A DNA stretch of 14,682 nt from an uncultured Collinsella sp. GTDB lineage: Bacteria; Actinomycetota; Coriobacteriia; Coriobacteriales; Coriobacteriaceae. Shown in pieces: positions 8,657 to 14,682 of the stretch (the stretch's first letter is position 1; the number at the start of each line of letters is the position of its first letter). The stretch is taken from positions 1 through 14,682 of the forward strand of contig URTP01000034.1 of NCBI GenBank assembly GCA_900550835.1. The letters run 5' to 3'. The notes beneath the pieces were generated by a model. It saw only the letters and a program-made list of their open reading frames with translations. It made no database searches and had not been told where the DNA came from. The translations under genes and the position numbers were made by a program.

Positions 8657-8908
8657 ATGAAGGTTTCTGAAGTTTCCGAGACTCAGGCCGATAACCTGGT
8701 CCACATGCTCGACGCTTACGCCGAGAAGGGTGGCCACCACCTGAACATCAACGTCTTCAACCGTGAGACGCTGCTTGACGCTCAGGCTCACCCCGAGAAG
8801 TACCCGCAGCTGACCATCCGCGTTTCCGGCTATGCCGTGAACTTCCACACGCTCACCAAGGAGCAGCAGGACGAGGTCATTTCGCGTACCTTCCATGACA
8901 AGTTCTAA
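8657..8908 (+). CDS. Separate glycyl-radical subunit of pyruvate formate-lyase (GrcA/YfiD-like domain)
   Basis: This 83-residue protein corresponds to the C-terminal domain of pyruvate formate-lyase. From ADNLVHMLDAYA onward it follows E. coli PflB: HHLNINVFNRETLLDA (27-42), HPEKYPQLTIRVSGYAV (45-61) and LTKEQQDEVISRTF (66-79). Gly58 in RVSGYA is the residue that carries the radical, equivalent to Gly734. Only the first ten residues (MKVSEVSETQ) have no counterpart. The ATG has AAGGAG 8 bases upstream, so it is a real cistron rather than a frameshift product. E. coli YfiD/GrcA is longer (127 residues) and serves as a spare for a complete enzyme; here the adjacent body lacks this domain, so the protein should be obligatory. 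It presumably docks next to Cys409-Cys410 and is activated by a radical-SAM activase encoded elsewhere. It is convergent with groEL. Confidence 0.92.
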   Translation: MKVSEVSETQADNLVHMLDAYAEKGGHHLNINVFNRETLLDAQAHPEKYPQLTIRVSGYAVNFHTLTKEQQDEVISRTFHDKF

Positions 8909-8973
8909 AGGGGTTTAACTCCCGCAGGATCGCCGGGCCGCTTTGGGTTACTTTCCAAAACGTCCTCGGACAT

Positions 8974-9018
8974 GCAAAGAGGCTCCGCATCGCGCTTCGC
9001 GCTGCGGAGCCTCTTTGC
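8974..9018. terminator. Long hairpin between the convergent pyruvate formate-lyase and groEL genes
   Basis: GCAAAGAGGCTCCGCA (8974-8989) pairs perfectly with TGCGGAGCCTCTTTGC (9003-9018), and the loop itself contains CGCG/CGCG that can extend the stem. It lies 66 bases after the radical-subunit stop and 77 bases from the groEL stop, so it probably serves transcripts from both strands. The T-rich part is within the stem rather than after it. Confidence 0.75.
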
Positions 9019-9094
9019 GTCCTGCGGAATGTTCCGGAGAGAAGCCCCCGTCACGCCCCCGGATTCCCGGTGGGAGTTCTAGACCTTGTCGGCC

Positions 9095-10732
9095 TTAGTA
9101 CATACCGCCGCCCTGCTGACCAGCGGTGGCAGCAGCGATAGCGTCCTCAAGCTGAGCGTTTTTGGGCACATCGGAGACGGTGGCCTCGGTGATGAGGATC
9201 AGGCTGGCGACAGAAGCAGCGTTCTGCAGGGTGACGCGGCTGACCTTGACGGGGTCGAGGACGCCCATCTCGATCATGTCGCCCCACTCGCCGTTGGCAG
9301 AGTTGAGACCCTGGCCGGCGGGCAGCTCGGCAACCTTGTCGACCACGACAGCGCCCTCAAAGCCAGCGTTCTTGGCGATGGTGGCGACCGGAGCGGTCAG
9401 AGCCTTCTTGACGATGTCGACGCCGATCTTCTCCTCGGGGTCGTCGATCTCGACAGCATCGAGCGCAGGAGCAGCGTCCATGAAGGCGACGCCACCGCCG
9501 GCGACGATGCCCTCCTCGACAGCAGCGCGGGTAGCCTGCAGGGCATCCTCGACGCGGTGCTTGATCTCCTTGAGCTCGGACTCGGTAGCAGCGCCGACCT
9601 TGATGACGGCAACGCCACCGGAGAGCTTGGCCAGGCGCTCCTGGAGCTTCTCACAGTCGAAGTCAGAGGTGGTGTTCTCCATCTCGCCCTTAATCTGAGC
9701 GATGCGGGCGTCGATGGCCTCCTTGGAGCCAGCGCCGCCGACGACGACGGTGTTGTCCTTGGAGATGGTGACGGACTTAGCGGTACCGAGCATATCGGCG
9801 GTGATGTCAGCGACCTTCACGCCCAGCTCGTCCAGAGCGGCCTGGCCACCGGTGAGGACGGCGATGTCCTCGAGGATGCGCTTGCGGCGATCGCCGTAGC
9901 CCGGGGCCTTGACGGCGCAGACGTTGAGGGCGCCACGGATCTTGTTGAGGACCAGGGTCGGCAGAGCCTCGCCGTCGATGTCCTCAGCGATGATGAGCAG
10001 GCCACGGCCGGCGCGCTGGACAGCCTCGAGAACAGGCATGATGTCCTGAACGCTGGAGATCTTCTGGTCGGTGATGAGGATGTACGGATCCTTCATCACG
10101 GCCTCCATGCGGTCGTTGTCCGTGACGAAATAAGCGGAGACATAGCCCTTGTCGAACTGCATGCCCTCGACGGTGTCGATGGTGATGTCGAACGTCTGGG
10201 AATCCTCGACGGTGATGACGCCGTCCTTGCCCACGACCTCCATGGCCTCGGCGATCTTCTCGCCGACCTCGGGGTCACCAGCGGAGATGGTGCCGACGGA
10301 AGCGATCTGCTCCTTGGTCTCGACCGGCTTGGCCTGCTTCTTCATCTCGGCGACGGCGGCGTTTACGGCCTTGTCGATGCCGCGACGGATGGCCAGCGGG
10401 TTGGCGCCGGCGGCGACGTTGCGCAGACCGTCGTTGACGATAGCCTGAGCGAGCAGGGTTGCGGTGGTGGTGCCGTCACCCACGGTGTCGTTGGTCTTGG
10501 TGGCGACCTCCTTCACCAGCTGAGCGCCCATGTTCTCGATGTTGTCCTCGAGCTCGATCTCCTTAGCGACGGAAACGCCGTCGTTGGTGATGGTCGGAGC
10601 ACCGAACGTGCGCTGCAGAGCGACATAGCGGCCCTTGGGGCCCATGGTGACGGTAACGGCGTCGGCCAGAGTGTTGACGCCCTTGGCGAGCTTAGCGCGG
10701 GCATCGGTGTTGAACGTAATGTTCTTTGCCAT
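9095..10732 (-). CDS. groEL: Chaperonin GroEL (60 kDa, Hsp60)
   Basis: 545 residues, close to the usual 540-550. Family motifs are intact: TMGPKGR (29-35), TNDGVSVAKEIELED with Asp51 (49-63), the ATP-binding GDGTTTAT (85-92), and ATRAAVEEGIVAGGGVAF towards the C-terminus. The C-terminal tail is GQQGGGMY, a short form of the Gly-Gly-Met tail with an added Tyr. The ATG at 10732 has GGAGG about 10 bases upstream. GroEL forms the double-ring folding chamber in the cytoplasm and works with GroES, encoded 96 bases upstream on the same strand. Codon choice is strongly biased, as expected for an abundant protein, and this creates a long open frame on the opposite strand that I regard as an artefact. 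Confidence 0.98.
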   Translation of the reverse strand: MAKNITFNTDARAKLAKGVNTLADAVTVTMGPKGRYVALQRTFGAPTITNDGVSVAKEIELEDNIENMGAQLVKEVATKTNDTVGDGTTTATLLAQAIVNDGLRNVAAGANPLAIRRGIDKAVNAAVAEMKKQAKPVETKEQIASVGTISAGDPEVGEKIAEAMEVVGKDGVITVEDSQTFDITIDTVEGMQFDKGYVSAYFVTDNDRMEAVMKDPYILITDQKISSVQDIMPVLEAVQRAGRGLLIIAEDIDGEALPTLVLNKIRGALNVCAVKAPGYGDRRKRILEDIAVLTGGQAALDELGVKVADITADMLGTAKSVTISKDNTVVVGGAGSKEAIDARIAQIKGEMENTTSDFDCEKLQERLAKLSGGVAVIKVGAATESELKEIKHRVEDALQATRAAVEEGIVAGGGVAFMDAAPALDAVEIDDPEEKIGVDIVKKALTAPVATIAKNAGFEGAVVVDKVAELPAGQGLNSANGEWGDMIEMGVLDPVKVSRVTLQNAASVASLILITEATVSDVPKNAQLEDAIAAATAGQQGGGMY

Positions 10733-10828
10733 GGTGAGTAATCCTCCAAAAGAAATGTGACTCGCGTCGCCGCTTCCGAGTCCTATGCGGCGGGCGCGTT
10801 CAAAGACGAATCAGAGATTCTGACGAGA

Positions 10829-11122
10829 CTAGGCCTCGACGACGGCGTAGATGTCGTCGGCGCGCATCAGCAGATACTTCTCGCCGTCGACCTTGACCTC
10901 GTTGCCACCAAACTTACCGTAAATGACAACGTCGCCGACCTGAACGTCCATGGGGATGCGCTCGCCCTTGTCGTTGACCTTACCGGCACCCACGGCAACG
11001 ATGGTGCCGCGCTGCGGCTTCTCCTGAGCGTTGCTGGCGATGTACAGACCAGAAGCGGTCTTCTGCTCGGCCTCGTCGGGCTTGACCAGGACGCGATCTG
11101 CAAGCGGCTTCAAAGACGACAT
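10829..11122 (-). CDS. groES: Co-chaperonin GroES (10 kDa)
   Basis: 97 residues from the ATG at 11122, which has AGGAGG 8 bases upstream; a further in-frame upstream ATG at 11155 lies before this site and inside a leader hairpin, so it is unlikely. The N-terminus SLKPLADRVLVKPDEAEQKT is typical. The mobile loop is TASGLYIASNAQEKPQRG (22-39), where the GroEL-contacting hydrophobic tripeptide is LYI rather than IVL. The C-terminal part VGDVVIYGKFGGNEVKVDGE is also characteristic. GroES caps the GroEL ring in the cytoplasm. It is the first gene of the groES-groEL operon. The 96-base gap to groEL contains a GACTCG/CGAGTC inverted repeat but no clear terminator. Confidence 0.97.
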   Translation of the reverse strand: MSSLKPLADRVLVKPDEAEQKTASGLYIASNAQEKPQRGTIVAVGAGKVNDKGERIPMDVQVGDVVIYGKFGGNEVKVDGEKYLLMRADDIYAVVEA

Positions 11123-11143
11123 GCTTGTTTCCTCCTTTGTGGG

Positions 11144-11164
11144 CCGCGCGGTCATGCCGCGCGG
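11144..11164 (-). other. Hairpin in the groES leader
   Basis: CCGCGCGG occurs at 11144-11151 and again at 11157-11164, separated by 5 bases; since the octamer is its own complement, the copies pair into an 8-bp GC-only stem. It lies just upstream of the groES ribosome-binding site, in the untranslated leader. It is too stable to act as a simple RNA thermometer and may protect the mRNA 5' end. GGGTTAACCC at 11163-11172 is a second, overlapping palindrome. Confidence 0.45.
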
Positions 11165-11194
11165 GTTAACCCTTTTTGTTTGCGTACGCGTTGA

Positions 11195-11223
11195 ATGGTA
11201 CCCACGAATGGCGGGTTATACAA
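11195..11223 (-). promoter_or_regulatory. Candidate promoter of groES-groEL
   Basis: On the minus strand TTGTAT (11223-11218) and TACCAT (11200-11195) are spaced by 17 bases, a reasonable vegetative promoter about 75 bases from the groES start. An AT-rich perfect inverted repeat (11232-11250: CAAAAAAT, CTT, ATTTTTTG) stands directly upstream and could act as an UP element. No clear CIRCE or HAIR heat-shock operator is present. Confidence 0.35.
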
Positions 11224-11335
11224 CACAGAGTCAAAAAATCTTATTTTTTGGCACTTAGATTTTCTGAATGTCGGAGGATAACTTATGCGCAGCCCCAAGG
11301 CGGACCGGAAAGCATGAAGTTTTAGCGCGGCAACT

Positions 11336-11363
11336 TTGTGAATCAGCTTCTCAAGACTACAAT
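11336..11363 (+). promoter_or_regulatory. Promoter candidate for the His/Cys-rich membrane protein
   Basis: TTGTGA (11336-11341) and TACAAT (11358-11363) are separated by 16 bases, 42 bases before the ATG of the small membrane protein. I see no obvious zinc-regulator (Zur-like) palindrome overlapping it. Confidence 0.45.
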
Positions 11364-11405
11364 CCTCCAGATGAAATATGCCCAGATGAGAGGAAGGGAG
11401 GGCAG

Positions 11406-11774
11406 ATGACTGATGAGCTGAGCACCTCGGCATGGCGAGATATAGCACCGAATCGCGATGCACGCGACTCCATGCCGCCCGTTCGCACTCGCCTGCTCGC
11501 CCTGGCTCTCGTCTTCGCCCTTCTCGCGGTAACCATCCTCTCCCCCATCGCAACCGCCCATGAGTTGCATCATGACTGCACCGGCGCGGGCTGCACCATC
11601 TGCGCCGAGCTCGCCGGCAATCTGTCGATCGCCCGTGGCGGTGACACCGTCCCCGTGGGCGCGACATCGTTCATCACCCTCTTGCTGATCTCCGCCCTAG
11701 CCGTCATCGGCACCGAGCGATCTTCATATGCCCCGGTCACCCTATTATCCCTCAGGGTCCGTCTGGACGATTAA
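11406..11774 (+). CDS. Small His/Cys-rich membrane protein, probably metal-related
   Basis: 122 residues from the ATG at 11406, which is preceded by GGGAGG; the frame stays open further upstream but without a ribosome-binding site. A polar N-terminus (1-28) is followed by a membrane segment or signal sequence (about 29-48) ending in ATA-HE, a possible signal peptidase site near 51. The exported part starts with HELHHDCTGAGCTICAEL (52-69): three His and three Cys in 15 residues, a good metal-binding cluster. A second membrane segment lies at about 86-102. I recall similar small proteins with an HDCTGxxCxIC pattern beside metal-uptake ABC genes, which fits the binding-protein remnant just downstream. 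The function is not established; handling of zinc or another metal at the cell surface is an inference. Confidence 0.7.
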   Translation: MTDELSTSAWRDIAPNRDARDSMPPVRTRLLALALVFALLAVTILSPIATAHELHHDCTGAGCTICAELAGNLSIARGGDTVPVGATSFITLLLISALAVIGTERSSYAPVTLLSLRVRLDD

Positions 11775-11872
11775 CGGCTCCCAATTGAATCAAATAGCTA
11801 CCGCGTGCCACAGCGGCATCGCCTTCGGCCGTCGGCACCCCGACGCAGCCGTTTTCAATTCAGGAGCAATCT

Positions 11873-12108
11873 ATGGACAACCGAATCTACCGTCGCCATC
11901 CCAAGCGGCGTCCTATTCGTCACCGTGGCCCCATGGCGGCGGCATATATGTCCCTTGTAAGTGCGGTCTTTGCTCTCGCCGATTCTGACGACAATGCGTC
12001 CAGCTCGACCCCGTCGAGGGACTCACTGACAAACAGCTTAAAGCCGGCGAGGATTACCCGCCCATCATGAACGACAACCTGGAGAAGCTCGTGAAGACGC
12101 TGAACTAG
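11873..12108 (+). pseudogene. Remnant of a metal (zinc-type) ABC transporter substrate-binding protein
   Basis: The start looks intact: ATG 11873 with AGGAG upstream, then a basic stretch (RRHPKRRPIRHR) and a hydrophobic signal-like segment (MAAAYMSLVSAVFALA). Shortly after, in another frame (from about 11989), comes CVQLDPVEGLTDKQLKAGED and then YPPIMNDNLEKLVKTLN, stop at 12106-12108. That ending is typical of the C-terminus of ZnuA/AdcA-type proteins (LDP.EGL, ..M..NLE.L.K.L). The two pieces are in different frames and the frame of the tail has a TGA at 11986-11988. About 250 residues of the middle are missing, including any metal-binding histidines. I infer an internal deletion of a once complete binding protein, downstream of the His/Cys-rich membrane protein. 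A stand-alone 65-residue protein from the first frame is possible but less likely. Confidence 0.65.
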
Positions 12109-12126
12109 GAGTAAGGAACAGAGACG

Positions 12127-14190
12127 ATGAAGATGAGCATGAAGGATCTGAAAAGCTGGATGACCGACCATCCCTACCCCCGTACGCTGGCAACGATCGG
12201 TGGCGCATCGATATGCTCGATGCTCGCCCTCGAGCTGCCCTCCAACCATGAGCTGTGGAAGATGCAGCCCGGACAGGCACTTTTAGAGCTTTTGCTCATC
12301 TTCTGCTTCTTGTGCCTGTTGTTCTATCTGCCGCACCGCCGTAAGACCCCCGCAATCGTGGGCATCGCTGCGCTCGCCAGCATCGGTATCGCCGAGTACT
12401 TCGTAATCACGTTCAAATCGATGCCCATCCAACCCGGAGACCTGTTCGCCCTCTCGACCGCTGCGACGGTCGCCGGCAGCTACACCTATGAGCTCAGCAC
12501 TTTCTGCTTCATGGGGCTTGCCGCCGCGGCCTTGGGAATCGCGCTTATCGTCCTCATTCCGCGTGATGCATGTGGGCGACCGCCGCGCCGCGCATCGGAA
12601 ACGTCCCCCGAGCCCATCGACCATGCAATGTCTGCGTCCTTGAAATCGAAGGACCCAAAGGCGTCTCCGGCAACCGAGGGGACATCGACAGCGCCGAGGG
12701 AGCATCCAGTCGCAACCAAATCCAAACTCCCCCTCTCCGTCGACCGTCGTACCGCACTTGTTGCCGGAGCCGTGCTGGGGGCGCAGGCCTTCATCAGCTA
12801 TTACGACACCTTGGGCATCAAGCTTCATATCTGGAAGCCCCTCGAAAGCTATTACAGTCAGGGGTTTCTCCCCACCTTCATTTCGAGCGCGCAAAAAATG
12901 GTGCCGCCTAAACCCAAGCACTACAAGAGCGGTGAGGCCTCGGCGATCATCAAGCGCCTTGCCGCGCGCTGGAACGCGGGCACGAACGGCATCGCCGACC
13001 CCTCCCGTGCCGCTGCCGTCGAACAGTTTGACCAGCTCAAGCCCTCAGTCATCTGCATCATGAACGAGTCCTTCGCCGACCTTTCAATCTTTAACGAACT
13101 GGGCTGTGGCTATAAGGGGCCCGAGCGCTTCAAAGCCATCGACAACGCGCTTCTGCAGGGAGTGAGCTACATGAGTGCCTTCGGTGCCGGCACCTGCAAC
13201 AGCGAGTTCGAGTTCTTAACCGGACACTCCATGGCATTCCTGGGCGCTGGCGTCTACCCGTTCATGACCTACAACCTGGCCCCGAGCGAGAACCTCGCCC
13301 GTCAGTTCAAGAGACTCGGCTATCGCACCGTGGCCATGCACCCCAACCACGCCACCAACTGGAATCGCGAGAACGTCTTCGCGGACATGGGATTCGACGA
13401 GTTCCTCTCGATCGAGGACTTCGCCGGCGCACCCGAGCTCTGCCGCAAGGTCACCGACGCCGCCACCTACGACAAGTGCCTCGAGGTACTAAAGCAGAGC
13501 GACCAGCCGATCTTCATCCACGACGTGACGATGCAAAACCACTCCGCCTATGACACGGGCTTGGTGCCCACCGACCAGCAACTGCACCTTGCCGTCGAAG
13601 GTGTGTCCGACAAAGTTATCACCTGGACCAATGAATACTGCTCGCTCATGGAAGCGTCCGATGCCGCCTTCGCCGCCTTCCTGGAAAAGCTGCGTGATCT
13701 CGACCGCCCCGTCGCCGTGGTGATGTACGGCGACCACCAGCCGTTCTTCACCGACCGCTACAACGACCTCTACTTTACCGATGAGGACGATGCCACCCAT
13801 ACCGAGCGCATCTGGCAGACACGCTATGTGGTCTGGGCGAACTACGATGTCGCCGGCAACGCACAAACGAGTGGGGAACTCAACACAAGCATCAATAACG
13901 TCGGCGCACTCGCACTCAATGCCATCGGTGCCCCGCTCACCGCCTACCAACGCGCACGCTTGCAAAACCGAGCGCACATGCCGGCGATAAACGTGGTGGG
14001 GGCGCAGGATGCGCACGGCGTTTGGTATACAGCCGAGGCCAAGTACGTTCCCGCCAAGACCGCTAATGCGCGCGATCGCCTGGACCGCATGCAATATCGT
14101 AAGCTCTTCGACCACGAAGGCTCGGTCTTTGCCACCCATAAGCAGGCGGCCGCCAACGAAACCGACCCCAACGCAGCTCCGGGAGCCTAG
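12127..14190 (+). CDS. LTA synthase family membrane sulfatase (phosphoglycerol transferase type)
   Basis: 687 residues. The ATG at 12127 has AAGGA 9 bases upstream, 18 bases after the pseudogene stop. Membrane segments lie at about 21-36, 51-68, 77-95, 126-145 and 208-225, with a polar low-complexity stretch (about 147-205) in the loop before the last one. The extracellular catalytic domain spans about 305-600: MNESFADL (312-319, metal-binding Glu314), GAGTCNSEFEFLTG (353-366, nucleophile Thr356), TMQNHSAY (468-475) and YGDHQPFF (534-541, metal-binding Asp and His). These are the landmarks of the LtaS/alkaline-phosphatase-like fold, which transfers phosphoglycerol from phosphatidylglycerol using Mn2+ or Mg2+. 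In the cell envelope it would build or decorate a glycerophosphate polymer or glycolipid; which one is unknown. The nearest known types are LtaS-like and MdoB-like transferases. Confidence 0.88.
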   Translation: MKMSMKDLKSWMTDHPYPRTLATIGGASICSMLALELPSNHELWKMQPGQALLELLLIFCFLCLLFYLPHRRKTPAIVGIAALASIGIAEYFVITFKSMPIQPGDLFALSTAATVAGSYTYELSTFCFMGLAAAALGIALIVLIPRDACGRPPRRASETSPEPIDHAMSASLKSKDPKASPATEGTSTAPREHPVATKSKLPLSVDRRTALVAGAVLGAQAFISYYDTLGIKLHIWKPLESYYSQGFLPTFISSAQKMVPPKPKHYKSGEASAIIKRLAARWNAGTNGIADPSRAAAVEQFDQLKPSVICIMNESFADLSIFNELGCGYKGPERFKAIDNALLQGVSYMSAFGAGTCNSEFEFLTGHSMAFLGAGVYPFMTYNLAPSENLARQFKRLGYRTVAMHPNHATNWNRENVFADMGFDEFLSIEDFAGAPELCRKVTDAATYDKCLEVLKQSDQPIFIHDVTMQNHSAYDTGLVPTDQQLHLAVEGVSDKVITWTNEYCSLMEASDAAFAAFLEKLRDLDRPVAVVMYGDHQPFFTDRYNDLYFTDEDDATHTERIWQTRYVVWANYDVAGNAQTSGELNTSINNVGALALNAIGAPLTAYQRARLQNRAHMPAINVVGAQDAHGVWYTAEAKYVPAKTANARDRLDRMQYRKLFDHEGSVFATHKQAAANETDPNAAPGA

Positions 14191-14615
14191 GGTTGACCAA
14201 TCTCGGGCCCGGTATTCAGAAAAGTCAGTGCAGCAAAATGGCGATGCGGACAGCGACTTGGGCATGGTTTTCGCCGCTCGCACGGGTCCCCTGGGGAGCA
14301 GCGTGCATTTTTGGGAGTTTTCAGCAGGCCAGGACGGCTGCATACGCGCCGGACACACCATATTGGTCCCAAGAACGCCTTTGACCGGCGATTTGGGTCG
14401 ACGGGCAAACCCCGTCAGGACAAAAAAGCGTGCCTCGCGCCGCACCGGACCCCAAAATGACGTCGATCTCCGCAATGCCACCCGACTGCAGCGGCACCGG
14501 CAGAGCTCACGGTGCTGAATACTCCATTTTTTGCACGGCCCAGGCGGGGGTACATCAGGACCGGAAAGAACATCTCAACTTTTTTTGCAATCTGCAACTG
14601 GAAGTATGCAAAACG
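14191..14615. other. Intergenic region with an imperfect inverted repeat, no convincing gene
   Basis: Open frames exist on both strands but none has a ribosome-binding site, recognisable domain or independent start; one merely reads out of the overlapping frame of the upstream gene. The reverse complement of 14303-14326 and the sequence 14513-14536 share TGCTGAA, ACTCC and TGCAC in order (17 or so of 24 positions), giving two inverted copies about 190 bases apart. A related TATTCAG occurs at about 14213. No clear terminator follows the sulfatase gene. The stretch may be a lineage-specific intergenic repeat or decayed coding sequence. Confidence 0.4.
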
Positions 14616-14682
14616 CTAAGAGAAAGCATCGCCGATGTCCCAATTGAGCGCGCGGAGCAGCAGCGCTTCCACCCTGCGCCCA
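14616..14682 (-). CDS. Possible C-terminal end of a minus-strand gene (partial, unidentified)
   Basis: Reading the minus strand from the window edge, the frame GRRVEALLLRALNWDIGD then AFS ends at a TAG (14618-14616). The composition looks protein-like, with a regular amphipathic pattern, but 21 residues are too few to assign a family, and the plus strand is also open here. I report it as a possible gene end only. Confidence 0.25.
   Translation of the reverse strand, partial: GRRVEALLLRALNWDIGDAFS

Noticed and set aside
9086..10741. 551-residue open frame antisense to groEL
   Set aside because: It mirrors groEL almost exactly from end to end, with repetitive Leu/Asp/Gly/Val composition caused by groEL codon bias.
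11248..11274. CIRCE-like sequence TTGGCACTT-N9-GAATGTCGG upstream of groES
   Set aside because: The spacing is right and the left half fits at 7 of 9 positions, but the right half fits at only about 4 of 9. It also lies upstream of the likely promoter. Probably chance.
14009..14518. 169-residue plus-strand open frame overlapping the end of the sulfatase gene
   Set aside because: Starts inside the sulfatase gene in another frame, lacks a ribosome-binding site, and shows no recognisable motif.

Overview
The window looks like chromosomal DNA from a gut anaerobe of the Coriobacteriia (Actinomycetota), most likely Collinsella or a close relative. I infer this from the high G+C codon use (about 60% by eye), the anaerobic gene content (pyruvate formate-lyase, 2-keto-3-deoxygluconate uptake) and the style of the predicted proteins. 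It is not proven by any marker in the window. There are no rRNA or tRNA genes, CRISPR arrays, insertion sequences or phage genes that I can see.

Layout. (1) 1-3885, minus strand: a three-gene multidrug-exporter operon, with a MarR-type regulator, a heterodimeric ABC exporter half with a degenerate ATPase site and a very large extracellular insertion, and its partner half, which runs off the left edge. The reading frames overlap by 4 and 1 bases. (2) 3886-4175: an intergenic region with an inverted repeat over the marR start, a perfect 32-bp palindrome, a LacI-type operator candidate and a -10 box. (3) 4176-6125, plus strand: a short-chain dehydrogenase and a KdgT-type 2-keto-3-deoxygluconate permease, probably for sugar acids from pectin or hexuronates, closed by a strong hairpin. 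(4) 6126-9018, plus strand: a 394-bp leader, then pyruvate formate-lyase encoded as two polypeptides. The 683-residue catalytic body has the Cys-Cys pair but stops before the glycyl-radical domain. An 83-residue protein with its own ribosome-binding site supplies that domain (RVSGYA). A palindrome overlapping an extended -10 sequence lies between them. (5) 9095-11223, minus strand: groES-groEL. (6) 11336-12108, plus strand: a small His/Cys-rich membrane protein followed by the internally deleted remnant of a metal ABC transporter binding protein, probably a decayed zinc locus. (7) 12127-14190: a membrane phosphoglycerol-transferase/sulfatase of the LTA-synthase type. (8) 14191-14682: no convincing complete gene, an imperfect inverted repeat, and perhaps the tail of a minus-strand gene at the edge.

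The most interesting item is the split pyruvate formate-lyase. In the well-studied enzyme the radical glycine and active-site cysteines are in one chain; Escherichia coli YfiD (GrcA) is only a spare radical domain. Here the body has no radical domain of its own, so the small subunit should be obligatory. It would be an exchangeable radical carrier that could be replaced after oxygen damage and regulated separately. The activating enzyme is not next to it.
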